Positions 1 through 4,819 of a stretch of DNA of 5,556 bases are shown in pieces. The position numbers were made by a program, and so were the translations under genes. The notes beneath the pieces were generated by a model. That model had not been told where the DNA came from. It saw nothing but the letters and a program-made list of their open reading frames with translations, and did no database searches. The stretch's first letter is position 1. The number at the start of each line of letters is the position of its first letter. This stretch comes from JANMAT01 sp031359995 (lineage in GTDB: Bacteria > Actinomycetota > Acidimicrobiia > Acidimicrobiales > Ilumatobacteraceae): the NCBI GenBank assembly GCA_031359995.1, contig JANMAT010000136.1:1-5556 (forward strand), written 5' to 3'.

Positions 1-429
1 GGCAAGATGCTGCGGGGCGACTGCGAGATCTTCCAGGGCACCGGCCCGTACCGCCCGTGGATGACGGTCGACGTACGCGACGACGCCGACTGCCACATCG
101 GCCTGTTGGAGAGCGACAAGGTGCACAACGGCGAGCGGTACATCGCCTGGTCGACGGATCGACGCGACTACGCGGACATGTGCACGAGCATCGACCGCGT
201 GCTGCCCGAGCTGCGCCACGACACCGGCCCCGTCGTCGACGCCACACCCGGGCGCCTGAAGGCCCGCGAGGCCGAGTTCCGCTCCATCTGGGCCGGCACC
301 ATCCTGCGCAACGACCGCGTCCGCGCCGCCACGGGGGTCACGTTCCGCCCGCTCGACGACTCGATCCGCGACTGCGTCGAGTCGCTCATGTCGGTGGCCG
401 GCGTGGAGCCGAAGCGCCGACCCGCCTGA
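1..429 (+). CDS. NAD(P)-dependent epimerase/dehydratase (extended SDR), C-terminal part
   Basis: The frame is open from the first base, so the gene starts outside the window; 142 residues and a TGA stop are visible. The segment YRPWMTVDVRDDADCHIGLL matches the part of extended short-chain dehydrogenases (dihydroflavonol reductase/cinnamoyl-CoA reductase/epimerase type) where a V-D-V-R-D-x-A-type motif precedes the substrate-lid helices. GERYIAWSTDRRDYADM and the end FRPLDDSIRDCVESLM are also typical of the family C-terminus. The Rossmann fold, the GxxGxxG cofactor site and the YxxxK catalytic pair would lie upstream and cannot be checked, so the substrate is unknown. It converges on selO across a 58-bp gap. 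The family call is from remembered motif patterns; the reaction is not assigned. Confidence 0.8.
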   Translation, partial: GKMLRGDCEIFQGTGPYRPWMTVDVRDDADCHIGLLESDKVHNGERYIAWSTDRRDYADMCTSIDRVLPELRHDTGPVVDATPGRLKAREAEFRSIWAGTILRNDRVRAATGVTFRPLDDSIRDCVESLMSVAGVEPKRRPA

Positions 430-442
430 CGCGACCGGCGCT

Positions 443-477
443 CTCAGGGATTGCCCTGATGACGTCGTGAACGACGG
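443..477. terminator. Possible bidirectional terminator between convergent genes
   Basis: Two short inverted repeats sit in the gap between the convergent SDR and selO stops. TCAGGG (444-449) and CCCTGA (454-459) form a 6-bp stem with an ATTG loop. CGTCG (463-467) and CGACG (472-476) form a 5-bp stem with a TGAA loop. Neither is followed by a T-run on either strand, so a classic intrinsic terminator is not shown. The position is the main support. Confidence 0.35.
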
Positions 478-487
478 GCGACTCGGC

Positions 488-1972
488 TCAGGTGCCGCAG
501 AAGGTCTGGAACCGGGCGGCGGTGAGCGGTGCCGGGGCGGCGAGGTCGTCGTATCCCGGCCGCGCGGTGAACGGCGTGCGCAGGGCCTCGACCAGGCGGT
601 GCATCGGGCCGAGGTCGCCCCCGGTCGACGCGGCGGTGAGGGCGTGGTCGAGCACGTGGTTGCGGGCGATGTACACCGGGTTCACCGCGTCCATGGCGGC
701 GGCGGCATCGGCCGGTGTGGTGCCCTCCTCGGCCAGGCGCCGGCGCCAGGAGGCCACCCACGACGTGGGAGAAGCGTGGTCGACGGGTGTGGCCTCGCCG
801 GGGGCGCGACGACCGGTGAGCAGGTCGGCCAACGCCCGGAAGCAACCGGTGTAGTCGAGCTGCTGCTCGTGCATCATCGTGAGCATCTGGTCGACCAGCG
901 CCCGGTCGCCGGCCGGGGCGGTGCGCAGCCCGAGCTTGGCCCGCATGCCGTCGAGCCACGCCGCGCTGTGGACGTCGGCGTACGACATGAGCACCGCGGT
1001 GCCCTGCTCGACGGCGCGGTCGCTGTCGTCGTCGATCAGCGTCAGCAGCGTTTCGGCCAGACGGGCCAGGTTCCACTGGCCCACGGGCGCCTGGTTGGCG
1101 AAGGCGTAGCGACCGCCGTGGTCGATGGAGCTGAACACCGTGGCCGGGTCGTAGCGGTCCATGAAGGCGCACGGCCCGAAGTCGATGGACTCGCCCGAGA
1201 TCGTCATGTTGTCGGTGTTCATCACGCCGTGGATGAAGCCCACGAGCATCCACTGGGCGATCAGGCGGGCCTGGGCGTGGGCGACGCACTCGAGCAGGGC
1301 AAGATACGGGTTGGCCGCCTCGGCCGCCTGCGGGTGGTGCCGGGCGATGACGTGGTCGGCCAGGCGACGCACCAGCTCGGTGCCGCCCGACGCGGCGGCG
1401 TACTGGAAGGTGCCGACGCGCACGTGGCTGGCGGCGGTGCGGGCCAGCACGGCGCCCGGCAGCATCGTCTCGCGGGCGATGTCCTCACCGGTGGCCACCA
1501 CGGCCAACGAGCGAGTGGTCGGGATGCCCAGGGCGTGCAGCGCCTCGCTGATCACGTACTCACGCAGCATCGGCCCCACGGCGGCCTTGCCGTCGCCGCC
1601 GCGGGCGAACGGGGTGCGCCCGGAGCCCTTCAGGTGGAGGTCGCGGCGCACGCCGGCGGCGTCGACCAGTTCACCCACCAGAAGCGCCCGCCCGTCGCCG
1701 AGCCGGGGTGAGTACCCACCGAACTGGTGGCCGGCGTAGGCCAGGGCCACCGGTGTGGCGCCGGCGGGCACGGCGTTGCCGACGAGCGTGGCCACACCAT
1801 CGGGCGAGGCGAGCCACTCGGCGTTCAGACCGAGCGAAACGGCCAGCGCCTCGTTCAGCACCAGCGGCCGCGGTGCCGGCGCCGTGGCCGCCGTCCACGG
1901 CGTGCACAGCTCGGGCAGGTCGGTGGCGTAGGTGTGCTCGACGACGAGCCCGTCGGTGGCGATCCGCTGCAT
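488..1972 (-). CDS. selO: Protein adenylyltransferase SelO (YdiU/UPF0061 family)
   Basis: This is a full-length 494-residue SelO; E. coli YdiU is about 480. The family is a pseudokinase fold that binds ATP in inverted orientation and transfers AMP to Ser/Thr/Tyr of target proteins, with a reported role in redox homeostasis. Visible motifs are AYAGHQFGGYSPRLGDGRA (78-96), KGSGRTPFARGGDGKA (115-130, with the nucleotide-binding Lys at 115), REYVISEALHALGIPTTRSL (137-156, with the ion-pair Glu probably at 143), GVMNTDNMTI (249-258, catalytic Asp 254 and metal-binding Asn 255), DFGPCAFMD (264-272, metal Asp 264) and NPVYIARNH (431-439). The end is F-C-G-T, so Cys 492 stands third from the end, where some eukaryotic homologues carry selenocysteine. 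The frame stays open about 220 codons upstream, but that part has no family similarity and overlaps the next gene. The ATG before QRIATDGL is chosen from the family N-terminus. It lacks a clear Shine-Dalgarno but has a -10-like hexamer 7 nt upstream. Confidence 0.95.
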   Translation of the reverse strand: MQRIATDGLVVEHTYATDLPELCTPWTAATAPAPRPLVLNEALAVSLGLNAEWLASPDGVATLVGNAVPAGATPVALAYAGHQFGGYSPRLGDGRALLVGELVDAAGVRRDLHLKGSGRTPFARGGDGKAAVGPMLREYVISEALHALGIPTTRSLAVVATGEDIARETMLPGAVLARTAASHVRVGTFQYAAASGGTELVRRLADHVIARHHPQAAEAANPYLALLECVAHAQARLIAQWMLVGFIHGVMNTDNMTISGESIDFGPCAFMDRYDPATVFSSIDHGGRYAFANQAPVGQWNLARLAETLLTLIDDDSDRAVEQGTAVLMSYADVHSAAWLDGMRAKLGLRTAPAGDRALVDQMLTMMHEQQLDYTGCFRALADLLTGRRAPGEATPVDHASPTSWVASWRRRLAEEGTTPADAAAAMDAVNPVYIARNHVLDHALTAASTGGDLGPMHRLVEALRTPFTARPGYDDLAAPAPLTAARFQTFCGT

Positions 1973-2063
1973 GAACACGACGCTACCGGCGTCCCGTGGT
2001 CCCGTCCCGGTCGGAGCCCGCCCGTCGATGGCCCTCCGTCGGTCGTTCTGCCACCATCGCACG
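1973..2063. promoter_or_regulatory. Divergent promoter region, selO / MDR oxidoreductase
   Basis: These 91 bp separate the divergent selO and oxidoreductase starts and must hold both promoters unless one reads from further away. For selO the - strand has TAGCGT (plus 1980-1985) ending 7 nt before the ATG, a spacing that would start the transcript at or near the start codon. For the oxidoreductase the matching position holds CACCAT (2052-2057), 6 nt before its ATG, a poorer match. I see no convincing -35 boxes and no obvious operator. Confidence 0.4.
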
Positions 2064-3068
2064 ATGGTCGCCACCAACCGTCGTGTCGTGCTCGTCCGCC
2101 GCCCCGAGGGCCAGGCGACCCCTGACTGCTTCGCCATCGAGGAGTCGCCCGTTGCGCCGGTGGAACCGGGCGAGGTGCGGGTGGCGGTCGAGTACGTCTC
2201 CGTCGACGCCGGTACCCGCACGATGCTCCGCGGCGAGGGCTTCCACCAGCAGGTGGACTTGGGCGAGACCGTGCGGGCCACCGGCGCGGGCCGCATCGTC
2301 GAATCGGCGGCGCCGGGGTGGCCCGTCGGCCGCGCGGTGAAGGGGCGTTTGGGCGTCCAGACCCTGGCCACGGTGGCCGCATCGACGCTCACCCCGATCG
2401 ACACGATGGTCGACCACCTGAGCCTCCATCTGGGGGCGCTGTCGGGCTCCACCGGCATGACGGCCTGGGTCGGTGTTCGTGACATCGGCAAGCCGCAGCC
2501 GGGCGAGACGTTCGTCGTGTCGGCGGCGGCGGGCGCCGTCGGCTCCATCGCCGGGCAGATCGCCAAGTTCGACGGGGCTCGGGTCATCGGCATCGCCGGC
2601 GGGCCCGACAAGGCGGGGTACCTGGTGGACACGCTCGGGTTCGACGCCGCCGTCGACTACAAGCACGAGGACGTCACGGCGCGCCTGCGCGAGCTGTGCC
2701 CCGATGGCGTGAACGTGTTCTTCGACAACGTGGGCGGCCCCATCCTGGACGCGGTGCTCGACAACCTCGCCATGCGCGCCCGGGTGGTGCTGTGCGGCGC
2801 CGTGTCCCAGTACGACGACATGGACCACGTCGTCGGGCCGTCGCTGTACCTGCGCCTGGCCGAGCGACAAGCACGCATGGAGGGCTTCGCCTACTTCCAC
2901 TTCCCCGACCGTCTCGGCCCGGCCGCGGAGGAACTGGCGGGCTGGATCCGAGACGGTTCGCTGAAGGTCACCGAGCACGTGCTCGACGGCATCGAGCAGT
3001 ACCCCCGCGCACTCCAGTTCATGTTCAACGGCGGCAACACCGGCAAGCTGCTCGTGAAGCTCAGCTGA
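2064..3068 (+). CDS. Zinc-free NADP-dependent MDR oxidoreductase (prostaglandin reductase / curcumin reductase-like)
   Basis: The protein has 334 residues, the usual length for the leukotriene B4 dehydrogenase / prostaglandin reductase / CurA branch of medium-chain reductases, which reduce the C=C bond of enones with NADPH. The N-terminus RRVVLVRRPEG and EYVSVDAGTRTML (43-55) form the catalytic GroES-like domain. GSTGMTAWVGV (128-138) leads into the Rossmann fold, with SAAAGAVGSIAGQIAK (153-168) as the dinucleotide-binding loop. GIAGGPDKAGYL (176-187) contains the Lys/Tyr pair that usually contacts the 2'-phosphate of NADP. DNVGG (221-225) and FNGGNTGKLLVKL (321-333) are near-universal in this branch. 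The Cys/His zinc ligands of alcohol dehydrogenases are absent, as expected. The ATG at 2064 is chosen because homologues start with a short lead into xRxVVLxRRPxG; upstream in-frame ATGs would run into the selO promoter region. The substrate is not predictable. Confidence 0.92.
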   Translation: MVATNRRVVLVRRPEGQATPDCFAIEESPVAPVEPGEVRVAVEYVSVDAGTRTMLRGEGFHQQVDLGETVRATGAGRIVESAAPGWPVGRAVKGRLGVQTLATVAASTLTPIDTMVDHLSLHLGALSGSTGMTAWVGVRDIGKPQPGETFVVSAAAGAVGSIAGQIAKFDGARVIGIAGGPDKAGYLVDTLGFDAAVDYKHEDVTARLRELCPDGVNVFFDNVGGPILDAVLDNLAMRARVVLCGAVSQYDDMDHVVGPSLYLRLAERQARMEGFAYFHFPDRLGPAAEELAGWIRDGSLKVTEHVLDGIEQYPRALQFMFNGGNTGKLLVKLS

Positions 3069-3130
3069 CGGCGGGCACGACCGGTCGGCGTTCGAGCATC
3101 GGCGCCGTGACCAGCTCGCGATCGTTGTTG

Positions 3131-3159
3131 ATGCCGTCAGGTTACCGGCGCCTGCAAGC
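3131..3159 (-). repeat. Copy 1 of a promoter-like direct repeat
   Basis: These 29 bp match 3977-4005 at 25 positions in the same orientation. On the - strand the copy reads GCCGGTAACCTGACGGCATC: a TANNNT hexamer (TAACCT), six bases, then ATC where the second copy has the ATG of mntA. It therefore looks like the mntA promoter and start region with the start codon lost. No gene follows on the - strand: the frame closes after 23 codons. It may be the left-over upstream region of a deleted gene or part of a larger, mostly eroded duplication. Confidence 0.55.
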
Positions 3160-3186
3160 GGGGCGAGGTGAACCGAACGGCCCGCG

Positions 3187-3208
3187 TAATGGGCGCTAAG
3201 GGACTCGA
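3187..3208 (-). repeat. att-like direct repeat, copy 1 (decayed tRNA 3' end)
   Basis: On the - strand this reads TCGAGTCCCTTAGCGCCCAT followed by TA: part of a T-loop, the 3' T-stem strand, and an acceptor 3' strand. It matches 4095-4116 at 19 of 22 positions in the same orientation. One change is in the T-stem, and the terminal CCA of the other copy has become TTA. Taken alone it would not be called a tRNA. Its value is as the partner of the better preserved copy, with hepT-mntA between them. Confidence 0.5.
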
Positions 3209-3272
3209 CGAGCTGGCTGTGTGGCGGGGCATTCGGCCCATCGCGTGCGGCGACGAACTCGTGATTGACCTC

Positions 3273-3623
3273 TCAGATCGCCGCGTCGTCGAGCGACGCC
3301 AGCACGGACCGGACGCCGCCGAGGAACGACGGCAGGTCGTCCCGAGCGGCCGCAGCGAGCACCTCGACGTCGACCGACCAGTAGCCGTGGACGATGCGGT
3401 TGCGGGTGCGAGCGGAGTCGGCCCAGGGAAGCTGTGCCTGCTGCGCCTGCAGCTCGGGTGATACCCGGCTGGCGGCCTCGCCGAGCACCGTGAAGTTCCA
3501 AAGGAGAGCGTCGCGCCGGTCGGGCTCCGCTTCGATCTCCGCGGGTGTCGCGGAAGCGGTGATCGCAAGGATCCGCTCGACGGACGAGATGATCTCGGCC
3601 AGAAGGAGCGCATCACGCCGCAT
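3273..3623 (-). CDS. hepT: HepT-like ribonuclease toxin (HEPN, DUF86)
   Basis: The protein has 116 residues, normal for the HepT/DUF86 toxin family: alpha-helical HEPN proteins that dimerise to form an RNase. The signature RX4HXY is intact as R74-NRIV-H79-G-Y81 within ARTRNRIVHGYW. Arg and His form the catalytic pair. The Tyr is the residue that the partner nucleotidyltransferase AMPylates in the characterised Shewanella system, which switches the toxin off. NFTVLGEAASRVSPEL (43-58) is another typical family segment. The start (ATG, - strand 3623-3621) lies inside mntA, giving an 11-nt overlap in a different frame, so translation is probably coupled. No Shine-Dalgarno is evident. Since all key residues are present, it is predicted to be active. 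Confidence 0.88.
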   Translation of the reverse strand: MRRDALLLAEIISSVERILAITASATPAEIEAEPDRRDALLWNFTVLGEAASRVSPELQAQQAQLPWADSARTRNRIVHGYWSVDVEVLAAAARDDLPSFLGGVRSVLASLDDAAI

Positions 3624-3978
3624 AGAGCGTCTGCGCTTCGGCGAGCACGCGGTCGCGCAGGAGTTGGTGGAGCGCTCGCTTCGAGACGAGATCGACCTTC
3701 CGGCCGAACAGGTCCGACAACTCGTCCTCGAGACGATGCACGGCGAAGCCCAGCGAACGACCCGGCGCGATCACGTACAGAAGATCGATGTCGCTTTCGG
3801 AACCGGCGGTGCCGCGAGCGACCGATCCGAAGACGGACAGCTCGGCGACGCCGAACCGCGCGCACACTTCGGCCAGGCGCGCCCCGTCGACGATCTGAGC
3901 GTCGACGGCCTGGGCCCGTTCGTCGGGCGACATGCGATCGACCATCTCGGCCGGAATCGGTTCGCGAGCGTGCTCCAT
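3613..3978 (-). CDS. mntA: MntA-like antitoxin nucleotidyltransferase
   Basis: The protein has 121 residues and a minimal nucleotidyltransferase fold. The family signature GSX10DXD is exact: G51-S52, ten residues, then D63-I-D65 (VFGSVARGTAGSESDIDLL). A third acidic residue, D96 in RKVDLVSK, sits where the polymerase-beta-like fold places its last metal ligand. In the studied pair, MntA adds AMP to the Tyr of the HepT RX4HXY motif and so acts as an enzymatic antitoxin. About 40 residues precede the core, including SPDERAQAVDAQIVDGARLA, a little longer than many homologues. Met12 and Met16 are alternative starts. The first ATG is preferred because a TACCCT hexamer ends 6 nt before it. mntA is the first gene of the pair and overlaps hepT. 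Confidence 0.87.
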   Translation of the reverse strand: MEHAREPIPAEMVDRMSPDERAQAVDAQIVDGARLAEVCARFGVAELSVFGSVARGTAGSESDIDLLYVIAPGRSLGFAVHRLEDELSDLFGRKVDLVSKRALHQLLRDRVLAEAQTLYAA

Positions 3979-4005
3979 GCCGACAGGGTACCGGCGACCG
4001 CAAGC
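3977..4005 (-). promoter_or_regulatory. mntA start-proximal promoter-like block (copy 2 of the direct repeat)
   Basis: On the - strand, CGCCGGTACCCTGTCGGCAT leads into the mntA start. TACCCT (plus 3985-3990) fits a TANNNT -10 element and is 6 nt from the ATG, the spacing of leaderless genes. No clear -35 box lies 16-18 nt further up. The block matches 3131-3159 at 25 of 29 positions. Confidence 0.45.
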
Positions 4006-4094
4006 ACCATCCGTTGCACGGTCCGAGGCCGCGCACCTGGGCCGTGCACAGAGCCCACCGGCCGAAGCTGCAAGACCGCTGACCAGGGACTTCG

Positions 4095-4141
4095 TGGTGG
4101 GCGCTGAGGGACTCGAACCCACGACCCCTTCCCTTTAAGAG
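4095..4141 (-). repeat. tRNA 3'-half fragment, probable attachment-site core (copy 2)
   Basis: Read on the - strand these 47 nt resemble the 3' half of a tRNA: an anticodon-loop-like CTCTTAA, a stem and variable region, a T-arm GTGGG-TTCGAGT-CCCTC, an acceptor strand AGCGCCC, discriminator A and CCA. The T-stem has one U-U mismatch and the variable region is long. No matching 5' half (GGGCGCT plus D-arm) is attached upstream, so this is not a working tRNA gene. Reading the loop as CTCTTAA would give anticodon CUU (Lys), but another phase is possible, so the identity stays open. Integrative elements often recombine at tRNA 3' ends, and the adjacent repeats and integrase support an att core here. 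The plus-strand reading GLEPTTPSL is, from memory, a frequent spurious peptide over such sites. Confidence 0.6.
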
Positions 4142-4147
4142 CGGGAC

Positions 4148-4250
4148 AGCCAGTACCGGCCTGAACCGGCCTGTCCCAACCTGTACCCTCTGAGCTGGGC
4201 TTTCGTGTCCAGCGAGTCCCATCGTGTCCCATCCAGTACCAGCCTGTACC
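4148..4250 (+). repeat. Nine phased 10-bp direct repeats, candidate arm-type integrase sites
   Basis: Two blocks of head-to-tail decamers are visible. Block A (4148-4187) is AGCCAGTACC, GGCCTGAACC, GGCCTGTCCC, AACCTGTACC. A 13-bp spacer follows (4188-4200). Block B (4201-4250) is TTTCGTGTCC, AGCGAGTCCC, ATCGTGTCCC, ATCCAGTACC, AGCCTGTACC. The consensus is about RNCCWGTMCC. The period is close to one DNA helical turn, so a protein binding each unit would line up on one face. Lambda- and L5-type integrases bind short direct arm sites between the core and int, which is where these lie. No spacers of CRISPR type and no cas genes are present. Confidence 0.65.
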
Positions 4251-4286
4251 GCGCACTTCTCGCGCACTCGCGCACCTGACGCGCAC
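4250..4286 (+). repeat. Four CGCGCAC heptamers upstream of the integrase
   Basis: CGCGCAC occurs at 4250-4256, 4261-4267, 4269-4275 and 4280-4286, with start-to-start steps of 11, 8 and 11 bp. The last two are extended to CGCGCACCTG. They differ in sequence from the decamers and end 12 bp before the -10-like hexamer of the integrase gene. That position would suit an operator or an excisionase/host-factor site; this role is inference only. Confidence 0.5.
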
Positions 4287-4297
4287 CTGGGAGGGCG

Positions 4298-4303
4298 TAG
4301 ATT
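4298..4303 (+). promoter_or_regulatory. Candidate -10 element of the integrase gene
   Basis: TAGATT fits TANNNT and ends 6 nt before the GTG start, the same geometry as mntA and close to that of selO. A purine-rich GGGAGG (4289-4294) lies 15 nt before the GTG, rather far for a Shine-Dalgarno. No clear -35 box is seen; the CGCGCAC repeats occupy that stretch. Confidence 0.35.
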
Positions 4304-4309
4304 TCGGCT

Positions 4310-4819
4310 GTGGCGTACGTGGTGCGCAAGGCGTTGAAGAACGGGAAGTCGGCCTACCTGGTCCGCTTCACGAACCCGTCCGACGGCGTCACGCGCTCGC
4401 GCCAGTTCGCCCGCCGGAAGGACGCCGACGCCTTCGCCTCGAAGATCGAGGTGGCCCGCAACGACGGCACGTACGTCGACCCTCGGGGTGGTCGCATCAC
4501 GATGGCCGCGTGGTGGGCGCGGTGGTGGCCGACGGTCACCGAGCTCCGCCCGTCGACCCGCGCCCGTGACGAGACGTGCTGGTCTGTCCACATCGAGCCG
4601 CGTTGGGGCAACGTGCCACTCAGCCGCATCGACCGCACCTCGGCCCGCGAGTGGATTGCCCAGCTCGCCAGCCCGCATCGGGCGCGGCCGCTGAGCGCAT
4701 CGACCGTGGCGAAGATCGTGCAGGTCGCCTCGAAGACGATGCGCGCCGCCGTGGACGACCGGCTCATCCCTGCCAATCCGTTCGACGGGTTGAAGTTGCC
4801 GCGCATCGAGCGCGAGTAG
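4310..4819 (+). CDS. Integrase N-terminal fragment (arm-binding and core-binding domains)
   Basis: This is a 169-residue open part with GTG start and TAG stop. Residues 1-60 (AYVVRKALKNGKSAYLVRF followed by a basic RSRQFARRKDADAFASK stretch) match the small beta-rich N-terminal domain that contacts arm-type sites. Residues about 65-165 (TMAAWWARWWPTVTELRPST through DDRLIPANPFDGLKLPRIE) match the helical core-binding domain. If translated alone it could still bind DNA without cutting it. I treat it as part of the disrupted integrase, not an independent gene. Confidence 0.6.
   Translation: MAYVVRKALKNGKSAYLVRFTNPSDGVTRSRQFARRKDADAFASKIEVARNDGTYVDPRGGRITMAAWWARWWPTVTELRPSTRARDETCWSVHIEPRWGNVPLSRIDRTSAREWIAQLASPHRARPLSASTVAKIVQVASKTMRAAVDDRLIPANPFDGLKLPRIERE

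Larger units (their letters stand above)
3069..3272. other. Non-coding junction between chromosome and accessory region
   Basis: No gene is supported in these 204 bp. They lie between the end of the oxidoreductase and the end of hepT, which converge. They contain a palindrome CGACCGGTCG (3078-3087) without a T-run, a promoter-like block at 3131-3159, and a tRNA-3'-end-like block at 3187-3208. Both blocks recur in the same order and orientation beyond mntA, and both are listed separately. Confidence 0.6.

Noticed and set aside
488..490. The selO TGA as a selenocysteine codon
   Set aside because: The family Sec position is already occupied by TGC (Cys), TGA comes three codons later at the expected protein end, and no insertion element is visible.
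558..2340. A 14-bp match GGCCGCGCGGTGAA at 558 and 2327
   Set aside because: It lies inside two unrelated coding sequences in different contexts; expected by chance at this GC content.
1973..2632. A 220-codon N-terminal extension of selO in the same frame
   Set aside because: It overlaps the oxidoreductase on the opposite strand, has no SelO-like sequence, and is explained by few stop codons in GC-rich DNA. The family N-terminus fits the ATG at 1972.
3078..3087. Palindrome CGACCGGTCG as a terminator of the oxidoreductase
   Set aside because: It has no loop or T-run and could equally be a chance GC-rich palindrome.
3061..3133. A 23-codon - strand peptide starting at ATC in the orphan promoter copy
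   Set aside because: ATC is a very rare start, the peptide is short and unrecognised, and it runs into the end of the oxidoreductase gene.
3932..4138. A small + strand open frame ending in GLEPTTPSL
   Set aside because: Its end is a translation of the reverse complement of the tRNA-like fragment, a known source of spurious peptides; the rest is antisense to mntA and its upstream region.
4141..4210. A complete tRNA whose 5' half would be the AGCTCAGAGGGTA stretch on the - strand
   Set aside because: The D-arm-like stretch is about 50 nt too far from the 3' half, sits in the spacer of the decamer array, and no 7-nt acceptor partner GGGCGCT is attached.
4148..4250. CRISPR array
   Set aside because: Repeats are 10 bp, degenerate and contiguous, without spacers, and no cas gene is in the window.
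3137..4678. A long - strand open frame (about 513 codons) across the hepT-mntA and integrase region
   Set aside because: It is low-complexity, Arg/Ser/Pro-rich, runs through the repeats and the tRNA fragment, and antisense to the integrase; it is a shadow of the real genes.
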